Shown here one piece after another: positions 45,223 through 54,260 of a DNA stretch of 64,000 nucleotides. The DNA is from Lachnospiraceae bacterium (GTDB taxonomy: Bacteria; Bacillota; Clostridia; Lachnospirales; Lachnospiraceae), in the NCBI GenBank assembly GCA_029008875.1, contig JAQXJP010000035.1:248001-312000 (forward strand). Reading direction: 5' to 3'. Under the pieces are notes generated by a model, which was given only the letters and a program-made list of their open reading frames with translations, had not been told where the DNA came from and searched no databases. Made by a program: the position numbers and the translations under genes. Numbering within the stretch: the first letter of the stretch is position 1; each line of letters begins with the position of its first letter.

Positions 45223-46241
45223 TCTGCTTTAGACCGGTCCTTCATGGTCCCGGTTCCTCCTTCCACGACTCCGTCATGCTTCAATACGCTTGTTATGGTG
45301 CCAAAAAAACATTTCACATCGAACGCGAAGCTCATGCGCTCCACATACTCCCCATCCAGCTTTGCCTTTACCGGAATTTCCAACTCATCTCTTCCGTTGA
45401 TTTGGGCCCAACCGGTCAGCCCCGGCATCACATCGTTCGCACCGTACTTATCCCTCTCCTCTATCAGATCATACTGATTCCACAACGCCGGGCGCGGCCC
45501 GATGATACTCATATCCCCTTTCAATATGTTGAATATCTGCGGCAATTCATCCAAGCTGCTTTTTCTCAAGAATTTACCAACCTTCGTGATATAATGTTCC
45601 GGATTGGTCAACAAATGGGTCGGCATATCCTTAGGCGTATCAATGCGCATTGTGCGGAACTTTAAAATATAGAACTCCGTTTTATGAATGCCAATGCGCT
45701 TTTGCTTGAATAAAATCGGCCCTTTACTGTCCAGCTTAATTGCCACACACAGAATCAAGAATATCGGTGATAAAATAATACACGCAATCAAGCTCAATAT
45801 AAAGTCTGCGATACGTTTCATTTTCGGATAAATCATATCAGTTTTCCTCTTAATCAACCGCCAAAAGCCTCGACTGGCGCAGGTGCACGCCAGCATACCA
45901 ATGCCGTAAATCAAATAATAGCTTCTTGGCAACGGGCACTTGTATACCCGATTCACCAGAAAAATATACAACATGCTGATTATAGCATTCACAACACATC
46001 CCGCCAGTGCATACATAAACTCTTTTACTCCGACAGCACTTCGCGGCTCCGAATAGAGGCCAAACGCGCCAAACACCAAAATTGTAATCACAAAGTTGGG
46101 GATAATCGCCTTCTGCGCGATTGATAAATACAGTTTCGGAACCTCTGACAGAGAAAAGCCATATCTCGCCAGTATAGCAATATATGTAGAAAACACGACT
46201 GCCGCCATATCAAAGATAAAATACAGGATTCTTTTATTCAT
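45219..46241 (-). CDS. Initiating phosphoglycosyltransferase with a PglF-like membrane anchor
   Basis: A 340-residue protein. Residues 1-130 are four membrane helices, including LPRSYYLIYGIGMLACTCAS. They closely match the N-terminal helices of the 49182-51059 dehydratase (MPRSYYLFYGVSMLACTFFS). Residues about 140-340 are a bacterial sugar-transferase domain: KRIADFILSLIACIILSPIF, PILFKQKRIGIHKTEFYILKFRTM, RKSSLDELPQIFNILKGDMS, GPRPALWNQ and PGLTGWAQING. It lacks the Rossmann CoA-binding domain of WbaP. It should put a HexNAc-1-phosphate on undecaprenyl phosphate. One of two initiators in the window. Confidence 0.85.
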   Translation of the reverse strand: MNKRILYFIFDMAAVVFSTYIAILARYGFSLSEVPKLYLSIAQKAIIPNFVITILVFGAFGLYSEPRSAVGVKEFMYALAGCVVNAIISMLYIFLVNRVYKCPLPRSYYLIYGIGMLACTCASRGFWRLIKRKTDMIYPKMKRIADFILSLIACIILSPIFLILCVAIKLDSKGPILFKQKRIGIHKTEFYILKFRTMRIDTPKDMPTHLLTNPEHYITKVGKFLRKSSLDELPQIFNILKGDMSIIGPRPALWNQYDLIEERDKYGANDVMPGLTGWAQINGRDELEIPVKAKLDGEYVERMSFAFDVKCFFGTITSVLKHDGVVEGGTGTMKDRSKAE

Positions 46242-46268
46242 GATTTCCGACCAAGCCTCTCCTACTAC

Positions 46269-46973
46269 CTATTCCCGGGCATAAAGTGCATGTCCTTCAA
46301 AGATTACAACCAACCGATAATCTCGGGCTTTGACATATGCCTCGTCATTATATTCCATGGGTACCAGCAAATAATTGCACCCAAACGCATCCATTTGCAA
46401 TAAAAGTTGTTCCAGATTCCCATAATAATAATCGTATCCGGGTCCATATGCGACACGAATATCCACGTCATACTCCTGTATCTGCGATGCAATCGTCCCC
46501 GGCGCCAACAGAAACACCTCATTATCCTCTGCATCCTCCGTGATATAGTACACGTAATGCATGACATCGGGAGTCACTTTATATATATTCATCCCTCCCT
46601 GCAGGGGTTCCGCCGCGTATCTGAAGCCAATCCCCGATTGGATTATTATAGCATATAGCAGAATGGCAAACCACTTCTTTCTGTGGTTGCGGGTAGTCTC
46701 CGTCATCCGCACCCCTCCATACGGAATTAATATCCCAATCGGAAGCAGCAGGAAGATCTTTTCCAAAGCGCGCCCCTCCAGCAGGAGAAAGCCCACAATT
46801 TCCATCCCAAGGATCAGCAGGGAAACCAGAATGCTGAAAACATAGACATTATTCTTTCTTTTATTCTTTTCAAATAGAAATATCCACGCTAACACCAGCC
46901 AAAACAACACCAGGCTTATGGTTGACAGACTATAGTTCAACCAGTCACTTCTAATGCTTTCTAACACTGCCAA
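46269..46973 (-). CDS. Membrane protein with extracytoplasmic tail, partner of the 46951-47955 protein
   Basis: A 234-residue protein with four to five hydrophobic helices in residues 12-125, then a soluble region containing EVFLLAPGTIASQIQEYDVDIRVAYGP and NYLLVPMEYN. The layout (helices, then a small alpha/beta outer domain) matches the 31191-31916 protein. Its TTG start lies inside the end of the upstream gene (23-base overlap), with GGGAAAGA just before it. Together the two genes look like a GT-C protein split in two. No named family recognised. Confidence 0.5.
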   Translation of the reverse strand: MAVLESIRSDWLNYSLSTISLVLFWLVLAWIFLFEKNKRKNNVYVFSILVSLLILGMEIVGFLLLEGRALEKIFLLLPIGILIPYGGVRMTETTRNHRKKWFAILLYAIIIQSGIGFRYAAEPLQGGMNIYKVTPDVMHYVYYITEDAEDNEVFLLAPGTIASQIQEYDVDIRVAYGPGYDYYYGNLEQLLLQMDAFGCNYLLVPMEYNDEAYVKARDYRLVVIFEGHALYARE

Positions 46974-47955
46974 ATCTTTCCCAGCCCTTTCGAATCACAT
47001 AAATTCCCACACAACAGATGAGGGACAGAACCGACAAAACCGCCCCCTTCGCCAGCATCAGTTGCGCTGCAACTATGGTAAGTATTACCATAACAATCAT
47101 TTCATAATCCAATTTCTTTTTTTGTTGAATTGAATCTATAATTTCAAAACCAAATGCCACCACCAACGGCAGTATGCAACAACAAAGCATGGTTGCACCA
47201 TTCCATATATTTTGGAACACACTGAAAGATACCGCTCTGTCCGCCCCGATTGAGACTGTATACAAAATCATCGCGAATACCACAAACAGACCTCTTTCTT
47301 CCGGTTTTCCCCGGAACAAAACGCCGCTTATCTCCCATGTTGATGCATAAAAAAATGCCAAAAGGAATATCGGCAGGAAACTGTGAACGAAAATGGGAAC
47401 CTCCATTCCGCTCACATCCACATTTACCGCATAAAACATTTCAATCGGCGAATATTGTTTTAGTTCGGGCTCGCTGTAAGCAAGTTTGGTATACGGCTGT
47501 TGCCGATACATCCTATTGGTATCTATCGTAATTGCCACGGTTTCCGGCACATCATCCTCGGGAGATGGCATAATGAATCCTATGGATATCAAAGTAAATA
47601 AGGCAGCCAGAATTATGACATAAGAAAAAAATTGTCTAATCCTTTCCATATTGGAACGATAATGCTGAAGCTGCCTCAAAAATGTATTTCTCCGGATCAA
47701 AAATTGTAGCAACCACAAAACCGGGACTGCCACCATGATTCCGCGCCAACAGCCTGTCAGTGTTGATAATGGAAGTTCCATAACAATCATCGGAACGGCA
47801 AATAAATAAAATAGAGCCCATATACTAATGTATCCCATCACATAGGTTTCTGCCAATCCGAGAAGGGCCCCCCTCCTTGTCCACATCATTCCGACAAGAA
47901 ATGGCATGATACCAAGACTATAGATTGTAATCAATATTTGCAACCATATGTTCAT
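46951..47955 (-). CDS. DUF6077-like polytopic membrane protein, possible GT-C half
   Basis: A 334-residue protein with about nine hydrophobic helices. An outer loop has MPSPEDDVPETVAITIDTNRM and LKQYSPIEMFYAVNVDVSGM, an acidic then aromatic pattern as in GT-C first loops. It parallels the 31949-33031 protein in order and size, with the missing soluble tail provided by the overlapping downstream gene. Precedes the PGT gene by one gene. Substrate unknown, and the GT-C reading is inference. Confidence 0.48.
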   Translation of the reverse strand: MNIWLQILITIYSLGIMPFLVGMMWTRRGALLGLAETYVMGYISIWALFYLFAVPMIVMELPLSTLTGCWRGIMVAVPVLWLLQFLIRRNTFLRQLQHYRSNMERIRQFFSYVIILAALFTLISIGFIMPSPEDDVPETVAITIDTNRMYRQQPYTKLAYSEPELKQYSPIEMFYAVNVDVSGMEVPIFVHSFLPIFLLAFFYASTWEISGVLFRGKPEERGLFVVFAMILYTVSIGADRAVSFSVFQNIWNGATMLCCCILPLVVAFGFEIIDSIQQKKKLDYEMIVMVILTIVAAQLMLAKGAVLSVLSLICCVGIYVIRKGWERFGSVRKH

Positions 47956-47977
47956 AAGTAGTCCTTACCCCGTTCTG

Positions 47978-49159
47978 CTAGTCCTGATGATATAAATCCC
48001 TGGTATACACTTTCTGCACCACATCATTCAATTCATCTGCCATACGGTTCGAGATAATCACATCCGATATCTCTTTAAATTCTCTCAAATCCGTAATAAC
48101 TCTGGAATGGAAGAATTCGGGTTCCTTGAGTGTGGGTTCGTAAATCACCACTTCCACTCCCTTTGCCTTGATTCGCTTCATAACACCCTGAATGGAAGAC
48201 TGTCTGAAATTATCTGAGTTCGCCTTCATGGTAAGACGATAAACTCCGACAACCCTCGGCTTTCTTGCAAGTACCTGATCTGCAATGAAATCCTTTCTCG
48301 TACGGTTTGCATCCACAATGGCACCGATAATATTGTTCGGGACATCCTTATAGTTTGCCAGAAGCTGTTTGGTATCTTTTGGAAGGCAATACCCACCATA
48401 TCCAAAAGAAGGATTATTGTAATGGGTTCCGATTCTTGGATCCAAGCCAATCCCTTCAATAATTTGTTTCGTGTCAAGCCCTCTGACCTCTGCGTAGGTA
48501 TCGAGTTCATTAAAATAGGCTACTCTCAGGGCAAGGTATGTGTTTGCAAACAATTTCACCGCCTCCGCTTCCGTCGTATTCATAAGCAAGGTAGGAATAT
48601 CGGTTTTGATGGCTCCCTCCTGTAACAGTTCCGCAAACTGCTTCTGCTTTTCTTCCATCCCGGCACCCGCTATTTGTCCCACGATAATTCTTGACGGATA
48701 CAGGTTATCGTACAAAGCTCGTCCTTCACGCAAGAATTCCGGGGAGAACAGAATATTTCGAATGCCGTAATGCTCCGCAATACGCGCAGTGTATCCAACC
48801 GGAATCGTCGATTTGATTACCATTGTGGCCTTGGGATTATACTTCATCACTTTTTCGATAATGTCTTCCACGGAAGAGGTGTCAAAATAGTTTCGCTCCG
48901 GATCATAGTTGGTTGGCGTTGAGATAATGACAAACTCGGCTCCATCCAATGCAGCTTCCACATCTGTGGTTGCCGTCAAATTCAATTCCTTTTCCCTTAA
49001 ATATTCTTCTATCTCCTTATCTACCAGCGGAGATTTTCTCCGATTTATCATCTCAACCTTTTCGGGGATAATATCCAACGCCATCACCTCGTGGTTCTGC
49101 GCCAGGAGAATTGCGTTTGATAATCCGACATATCCGGTTCCCGCTACTGTGATTTTCAT
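47978..49159 (-). CDS. ugd: UDP-glucose 6-dehydrogenase
   Basis: A 393-residue NAD enzyme oxidising UDP-glucose to UDP-glucuronate. [20 protein letters not shown] has GTGYVG at 7-12. [25 protein letters not shown] and the catalytic cysteine block [14 protein letters not shown] (C258) are standard. Length matches the short E. coli Ugd type rather than the longer WbpA/TuaD forms. UDP-GlcA can feed the 4-epimerase at 1348-2421. AAAGGTG precedes the ATG. It lies between the dehydratase and the split membrane pair. Confidence 0.92.
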   Translation of the reverse strand: MKITVAGTGYVGLSNAILLAQNHEVMALDIIPEKVEMINRRKSPLVDKEIEEYLREKELNLTATTDVEAALDGAEFVIISTPTNYDPERNYFDTSSVEDIIEKVMKYNPKATMVIKSTIPVGYTARIAEHYGIRNILFSPEFLREGRALYDNLYPSRIIVGQIAGAGMEEKQKQFAELLQEGAIKTDIPTLLMNTTEAEAVKLFANTYLALRVAYFNELDTYAEVRGLDTKQIIEGIGLDPRIGTHYNNPSFGYGGYCLPKDTKQLLANYKDVPNNIIGAIVDANRTRKDFIADQVLARKPRVVGVYRLTMKANSDNFRQSSIQGVMKRIKAKGVEVVIYEPTLKEPEFFHSRVITDLREFKEISDVIISNRMADELNDVVQKVYTRDLYHQD

Positions 49160-49181
49160 TATGCATTCACCTTTCTGTTAC

Positions 49182-51059
49182 TTATAATTTGTTTGCAGTC
49201 GGAACATAGGTCGGAACAATTCTCTGTACCCACTCCCTTATGTCATCCGGTTCCTGCACCACATGTTCTTCCAAATCCTGAAGTTCCTTAAGGAAGGCCT
49301 CTTCGTCTATCTCGATTGGCTTGCCGATATGGATAAGCTTATTCTCTGTATCTTGCAGTCCTTCTTCTTCCATCAGCATTTCTTCGTACAATTTCTCCCC
49401 CGGACGTAAACCTGTGAATTTAATCATGATGTCCTCATTTGGTTTATGGCCGGACAACAGGATCAGGTTGGTAGCCAAATCCAGTATTTTGACCGGTTCC
49501 CCCATATCGAGAACAAATATCTCGCCGCCCTTGGCGTAGGCGCCGGCCTGGAGCACCAGAGATACCGCCTCCGGAATCGTCATAAAGTAACGGATAATAT
49601 CCGGATGTGTAACGGTGACGGGGCCGCCTTCCTCTATCTGTTTTTTAAAGATGGGGATGACGCTTCCATTGCTACCCAACACATTGCCAAAGCGCACAGC
49701 CACGTACTCTGTTTTGGAGCGATTATTATATGTTTGGATAATCATCTCACAAATCCGCTTGCTGGCTCCCATAATATTGGTAGGATTGACTGCTTTGTCT
49801 GTAGAAATCATTACAAATCGCTGAACTTGGTACTTGTCAGCCATCCGGACAATTTTCCACGTTCCCAGCACATTGTTCTTGATGGCTTCGTTCGGGCTAT
49901 CCTCCATCAGAGGAACATGCTTATGCGCAGCGGCATGATAGATGATTTCCGGATGGTATGTTTTAAAAATCCAATCCAATCGATTCGTATTTCGCACAGA
50001 TCCGATTGCCACCACCAAGTCCAGCTCCGGATACTTTCTCTTCAGTTCAAGCTGAATGTCATAGGTTGAATTCTCATAGATATCGAAGACAATCAACTGC
50101 TTTGGTTTATGGGATGCAATTTGACGACAAAGCTCACTTCCAATGGTTCCGCCACCACCGGTGACCATGATTACCTTTCCTGATACATATCCCATTATGG
50201 AATTCAGATCGACATTGATGGGATCTCTTCCAAGTAAATCATTGACGTCCACATCCTTCAATTTGCTGATCCCGACTTCGCCGTTTACAAGCTGGTACAT
50301 TCCGGGCAGACGCTTTAATTCACAGCCCGTACTCTTGCAGATCTCCAGTATCTCTTTCATCTGCTTCGGGCTTGCAGATGGGATTGCAACAATAATCTCA
50401 TGGACATCGTAGCGTTCCACCATCTCCGGTATGGTGTTGCGATTGCCAACGACTTTAATTCCATGCATATACTTCCCTAACTTATTAGGGTTATCATCAA
50501 TCAATCCAACAATATTCTTGTTGATATAATTGCTGTCTTTAATTTCTTTAATCAGCGCATCGGCGGCTTCCCCCGCCCCGACGAGCAACACATTCTTCTT
50601 GTCCTTACTGTCACTTCTGACTCGCTTAAACATGCGGAGCAATCTGTAAAAATAACGGCTGAAAAATGTACATGCCAGCATGCTTACGCCGTAAAACAAA
50701 TAATAACTGCGCGGCATAGGACTCGCAACCCCGCGGTTCATCAACAGAATGATAAGGAGGCATACGAAGGCATCCATAGCACACCCGCCTATCATATAGA
50801 GCATTTCTGTGCTGCCTGCATAAGTCCATAGGCTTGTATATAATCTAAAAAAGTAGAATATAATAACCGTGACAACTATATTAGGAATCAACGCATCCAG
50901 CGCAATATTCAAATACTGCAAAGGAATACCTGCCATCGAGAAATCAAATCTTGCAAGCAATGCAAAATACGTCGACGCAACAACTGCTACTATATCGTAA
51001 AACAACAGCATTGCTCTTCTTGTATTCAATTGTTTTTCTTGAAATTTCATACTCTCCAT
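49182..51059 (-). CDS. UDP-N-acetylhexosamine 4,6-dehydratase, membrane-anchored PglF/WbpM type
   Basis: A 625-residue protein. Four membrane helices lie at residues 15-135. A CoA-binding-like Rossmann domain follows (NVLLVGAGEAADALIKEI). The catalytic SDR domain has VTGGGGTIGSELCRQI, AAHKHVPLMEDSPNEAI, MISTDKAVNPTNIMGASKR and VRFGNVLGSNGSVIPIF. This makes UDP-4-keto-6-deoxy-HexNAc, the precursor of QuiNAc, FucNAc or bacillosamine. The reductase at 44326 could finish it. A promoter with extended -10 and an inverted repeat precede the gene. Its membrane region is nearly copied in the PGT at 45219. Confidence 0.9.
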   Translation of the reverse strand: MESMKFQEKQLNTRRAMLLFYDIVAVVASTYFALLARFDFSMAGIPLQYLNIALDALIPNIVVTVIIFYFFRLYTSLWTYAGSTEMLYMIGGCAMDAFVCLLIILLMNRGVASPMPRSYYLFYGVSMLACTFFSRYFYRLLRMFKRVRSDSKDKKNVLLVGAGEAADALIKEIKDSNYINKNIVGLIDDNPNKLGKYMHGIKVVGNRNTIPEMVERYDVHEIIVAIPSASPKQMKEILEICKSTGCELKRLPGMYQLVNGEVGISKLKDVDVNDLLGRDPINVDLNSIMGYVSGKVIMVTGGGGTIGSELCRQIASHKPKQLIVFDIYENSTYDIQLELKRKYPELDLVVAIGSVRNTNRLDWIFKTYHPEIIYHAAAHKHVPLMEDSPNEAIKNNVLGTWKIVRMADKYQVQRFVMISTDKAVNPTNIMGASKRICEMIIQTYNNRSKTEYVAVRFGNVLGSNGSVIPIFKKQIEEGGPVTVTHPDIIRYFMTIPEAVSLVLQAGAYAKGGEIFVLDMGEPVKILDLATNLILLSGHKPNEDIMIKFTGLRPGEKLYEEMLMEEEGLQDTENKLIHIGKPIEIDEEAFLKELQDLEEHVVQEPDDIREWVQRIVPTYVPTANKL

Positions 51060-51080
51060 TTTCTACTTCCTCACAAATAA

Positions 51081-51100
51081 TGTATATTCATTAATATACA
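51081..51100. promoter_or_regulatory. Inverted repeat in the leader of the dehydratase gene
   Basis: TGTATATT (51081-51088) and AATATACA (51093-51100) form a perfect 8-bp inverted repeat with a 4-base loop, between the -10 box and the ATG. It could be a regulator site or a weak hairpin. It is all A/T-rich, so chance is possible. Confidence 0.3.
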
Positions 51101-51111
51101 CCGATTGGATG

Positions 51112-51140
51112 ATTATAGCATAAAGCACTACAATTATCCA
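51112..51140 (-). promoter_or_regulatory. Internal promoter before the dehydratase-ugd segment
   Basis: On the minus strand TGCTATAAT gives a perfect -10 (51112-51117) with an extended TG. TGGATA (51135-51140) lies exactly 17 bases upstream and matches four of six -35 positions. It would start transcription about 45 bases before the dehydratase ATG. Confidence 0.6.
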
Positions 51141-52075
51141 CGTCTTTTCCCTTCTTGGGTTCCGGCCCTCTTCTTTTTCAGTAGTTCAACGCCATATTTA
51201 GGATTTTTGATCGCACTCTTCAGATGCGAAATATATCGTTTCCTCTTTTCCAACATGGCGGTTAGATTCTGAATGTGAACTTCCTTATCCCGAATGATTC
51301 CACGCAGTTCTTCCACTGTCTCCACAGGCTTTTTGTATCTTTCCGTATATATATATTTCGTTTCTTTCCCGTGAACGAGTTCCTGAAAACAATATTCCAT
51401 CTTGTCGAACAGCAGGATGTTGCCCTCCCGTATCCCGCACATGACAAGAAAATCATTTTTCGTTACTCTGTCCTTCAAAAAACATATATTTTCTCTGTAA
51501 AAATATAAAACTGCACGATATTCCAGATATTCCATCGGGATGTCAAAATCAAATATCCACTCATAATCAATGCAATACACTTGATTTCCCGAAACAACAA
51601 AGTTTGAAAAAATGGCATCCATATTTGCAATATCATATGATTGCATCCCCATCGGCTCACAATCCGGAAACAATTTGCAGAAATCATCACTCATGGAGAA
51701 CGCATGCGGCTCTCCCGACATATTTCCCATAATTAATTGGAGAGTTTTCTTCACCAACTCAACAATATCATCCACAGACATATTTTTAAGCATCCGGGAA
51801 TCAATCAGAGGCGCCCCATCAATATATGCAAACTGAATAGCGTCATTCATTTTTTCACATCCGACGGGCACGATTCTCTCTCCGTAATGTCCAAGCAATT
51901 TCTCGTAATTCAACGGAATATTGTCAATATGTTGCTTTGCTTCGGGACATAATGCTCTCTTTTCTACCCATTGCTGTCCCTTTAACTCTACGATGCGTGT
52001 CTCCACCTGGTATTGAGGTTGTCTTAACGAATTATATTTTGAGTACAAAACCATTTTTTTCGTTTCCTTTATCAT
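51134..52075 (-). CDS. Kinase-like protein with C-terminal coiled coil (possible split WbdD part)
   Basis: A 313-residue protein. The N-terminal part resembles a small phosphotransferase/kinase fold. VEKRAL (K39) is in a nucleotide-lysine position. FAYIDGAPLID precedes the helical lobe, and MDAIFSNFVVSGNQVYCIDYEW (in two parts, 152-173) looks like the catalytic loop and metal aspartate D170. Residues 251-290 form a clear coiled coil (EELRGIIRDKEVHIQNLTAM, LEKRKRYISHL), and the tail is basic. ATG overlaps the methyltransferase stop (ATGA). Beside Wzt/Wzm this recalls WbdD, which phosphorylates and methylates the chain end and measures length by a coiled coil. Kinase activity is inferred. Confidence 0.55.
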   Translation of the reverse strand: MIKETKKMVLYSKYNSLRQPQYQVETRIVELKGQQWVEKRALCPEAKQHIDNIPLNYEKLLGHYGERIVPVGCEKMNDAIQFAYIDGAPLIDSRMLKNMSVDDIVELVKKTLQLIMGNMSGEPHAFSMSDDFCKLFPDCEPMGMQSYDIANMDAIFSNFVVSGNQVYCIDYEWIFDFDIPMEYLEYRAVLYFYRENICFLKDRVTKNDFLVMCGIREGNILLFDKMEYCFQELVHGKETKYIYTERYKKPVETVEELRGIIRDKEVHIQNLTAMLEKRKRYISHLKSAIKNPKYGVELLKKKRAGTQEGKRRG

Positions 52076-52983
52076 TTACTTACTACCAAAAAGGAATTGG
52101 CAAATTGTTGAAATAGTCCATCTTCACATACAGAATTATAGGCCGCAATCTCATCAAAATACAGCATCCTGCTCAAATCGTAAGAAGGTGATATCTCTTT
52201 GAATGCCCCTTCCTTCGGGAGATACTTTTCGGAATATACTTCCAATGGCAATTTATAGTCCGGGACGGGATAATAAAAATCATTCGTCTTAAACCCGGCC
52301 TCCATAAGCATACTTTCCAATTTTCCCCTTGAAAAGGTTCTCACCTTTTCCACATCGCGATATCCCTGAATTCCATCAAATTCTTTTCCGGTGTGATCTT
52401 CTCTTGCCCCGCTCCAATATTTCATTCCATACTTATTCTCTATTGCGACAATGAGCCTCCCGCCCGGTTTTAAGAACTTTCTGGCCTTCTTGAGCATATC
52501 TATGAACGGATTTTCACTGTTGATGTAATAAATTGAGTACTCCAGAACCCCAATCAGTGAAACATAATCAAATTTCTCTTCGATAACGATATCTTCAAAA
52601 TTTCCAACCATGATTTCCAGGTTGGAATATTGCTTATTGCGATAAGCGTTTATGGTAGAGCGCCGCTTGGATAAGTCAATCCCGACGACCCTCCCTAGCT
52701 TCTCGCAAAACAGGCCCGTGATTGCCCCACATCCCGAACCAATTTCAAGAATACTCTCTGTTTTATCGAAATCGTACCATCGAAGAATATTCTGTCTTAT
52801 GGGCGACAGATGATAAAGTATCGGCCAATTATTCCCTTCCGTCAGGAGTTCTTCTATTTCTGAGGGGGACTTGGTTTTGACGATTTCCAGAATATCATTC
52901 TCAATATCCCCGTCGCTGTAGATATCCTCACCCTTGTAAAATTTGTAATTCAAAGTTACATTTTCGATTTTTTCCGTCATCAT
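52072..52983 (-). CDS. SAM-dependent class I methyltransferase
   Basis: A 303-residue methyltransferase with motif I ILEIGSGCGAITGLFCEKLG (78-97), VVGIDLSKRR (motif II), LEIMVGNFEDI (motif III), FDYVSLIGVLEYSIYY (motif IV) and LKPGGRLIVAIENKYGMKYW. Such a combination is seen in glycan-end methyltransferases including the WbdD N-terminal domain. It is directly between the Wzt gene and the kinase-like gene, coupled to the latter. A role in capping the exported chain is therefore plausible. An ordinary sugar O-methyltransferase is the alternative. Confidence 0.8.
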   Translation of the reverse strand: MMTEKIENVTLNYKFYKGEDIYSDGDIENDILEIVKTKSPSEIEELLTEGNNWPILYHLSPIRQNILRWYDFDKTESILEIGSGCGAITGLFCEKLGRVVGIDLSKRRSTINAYRNKQYSNLEIMVGNFEDIVIEEKFDYVSLIGVLEYSIYYINSENPFIDMLKKARKFLKPGGRLIVAIENKYGMKYWSGAREDHTGKEFDGIQGYRDVEKVRTFSRGKLESMLMEAGFKTNDFYYPVPDYKLPLEVYSEKYLPKEGAFKEISPSYDLSRMLYFDEIAAYNSVCEDGLFQQFANSFLVVSK

Positions 52984-52988
52984 TTTTC

Positions 52989-54245
52989 CTATTCAATCTC
53001 TATCGTCGAAATCATATCAAAATACCCAACGGTATCCTTGTCGGAGACCACAATAATATTGCATACATCATACAATCTGTGGTACACTTGAAAACTGTCT
53101 GTCTCATATCTTGTACACCCCAGTGATATCAGGTATTCTCCTCCCTGAAATTGATTCATCTGCGTGAAGGTGACTACTCTCTGTTCTCCCGGCTCCAAAT
53201 GACCGATGTTTTTATGTTCGATCATGGTATTGGTTCCCGACAGTTCATTCCCCTTCACATCTCTGACTGTAATAGCAACTATCGGATCATCAACCTTTTC
53301 GTGAGCGCATATCTTTACTTTAATCCGAAAAGGCTTCCCCTTTAGCAATGTGTTGGAGTGTCTGTCCTGGTCATCCAATACTGCATAATCCACAATCTCC
53401 ACCGCGCGATCCCCATATTCCTGACAATTGGGGTTCTTGGCAAGTTGTTCCTTCCACCCGTTTGTGTCCTGCTTCTTTTCCGGATGATTCCCTTCGCTCT
53501 CCGGTTTATACTGCCCCACGAGGACTTTCTTGTACAGGTCGATAATGGTATTGGGATCACCCGACTGAATGATCTCCCCCTTATTGAGCAAAATTGCTCT
53601 ATCGCAATAAGTACTGATACTACTCAGATCATGGCTGACAAAAACTACTGTTTTTCCGCTTGCTTTAAATTCTTCGAATTTTTTGTAACACTTGGACTGA
53701 AAGAAAACATCTCCGACCGACAAAGCTTCGTCGACTATCAGAATTTCCGGTTCGATATTGATGGCAACAGCGAACGCCAATCGCACAAACATTCCGCTTG
53801 AATAAGTTTTCACCGGCTGATACACATAGTCGCCAATATCTGCAAACCCCAAAATGGCATCGAGTTTTTTGTCGATTTCTTCCCTCGAAAACCCAATCAT
53901 TGAACCATTCAAATATACATTCTCAATTCCGGTATACTCCATGTTAAATCCGGCTCCCAACTCCAGAAGCGCAGAGACACGGCCATTCACCTTTACTTGG
54001 CCTGAAGTCTGAGTTAATACTCCGGTTATTATCTTAAGAATGGTGGATTTTCCGGAACCGTTTGTCCCGATGATTCCAATGGTTTCGCCCTTTTTTACGG
54101 AAAAGGATACATCCTTCAATGCGTGGTGTTCTTTCCCTCTCTTTCTCTTTCCAAAACCCAATGCATCTTTTATTCGATCACTATTTTTTTCATATAGCAT
54201 ATACGTTTTGTTTATATGCTCTACTTCGATTGCCCACTCCGACAT
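52989..54245 (-). CDS. Wzt-type ABC transporter ATPase with carbohydrate-binding C-terminal domain
   Basis: A 418-residue protein. The ATPase has IGTNGSGKSTIL (Walker A, 59-70), the signature YSSGMFVRLAFA and Walker B EILIVDEALSVGD, as in TagH/Wzt. After residue about 275 comes a beta-rich Wzt_C domain (AVEIVDYAVLDDQDRHSNTLL, FRIKVKICA, HLEPGEQRVVTFTQMN). This domain binds the modified non-reducing end in O9a/O8-type systems. It suggests that export requires a terminal mark. Paired with the permease gene 15 bases upstream. Confidence 0.92.
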   Translation of the reverse strand: MSEWAIEVEHINKTYMLYEKNSDRIKDALGFGKRKRGKEHHALKDVSFSVKKGETIGIIGTNGSGKSTILKIITGVLTQTSGQVKVNGRVSALLELGAGFNMEYTGIENVYLNGSMIGFSREEIDKKLDAILGFADIGDYVYQPVKTYSSGMFVRLAFAVAINIEPEILIVDEALSVGDVFFQSKCYKKFEEFKASGKTVVFVSHDLSSISTYCDRAILLNKGEIIQSGDPNTIIDLYKKVLVGQYKPESEGNHPEKKQDTNGWKEQLAKNPNCQEYGDRAVEIVDYAVLDDQDRHSNTLLKGKPFRIKVKICAHEKVDDPIVAITVRDVKGNELSGTNTMIEHKNIGHLEPGEQRVVTFTQMNQFQGGEYLISLGCTRYETDSFQVYHRLYDVCNIIVVSDKDTVGYFDMISTIEIE

Positions 54246-54260
54246 ATGCCAAACACCTCT

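Noticed and set aside
49446-50069. Long plus-strand open frame (about 207 codons) opposite the dehydratase gene
   Set aside because: It is antisense to highly conserved SDR motifs, has no recognisable domain and no good ribosome site.
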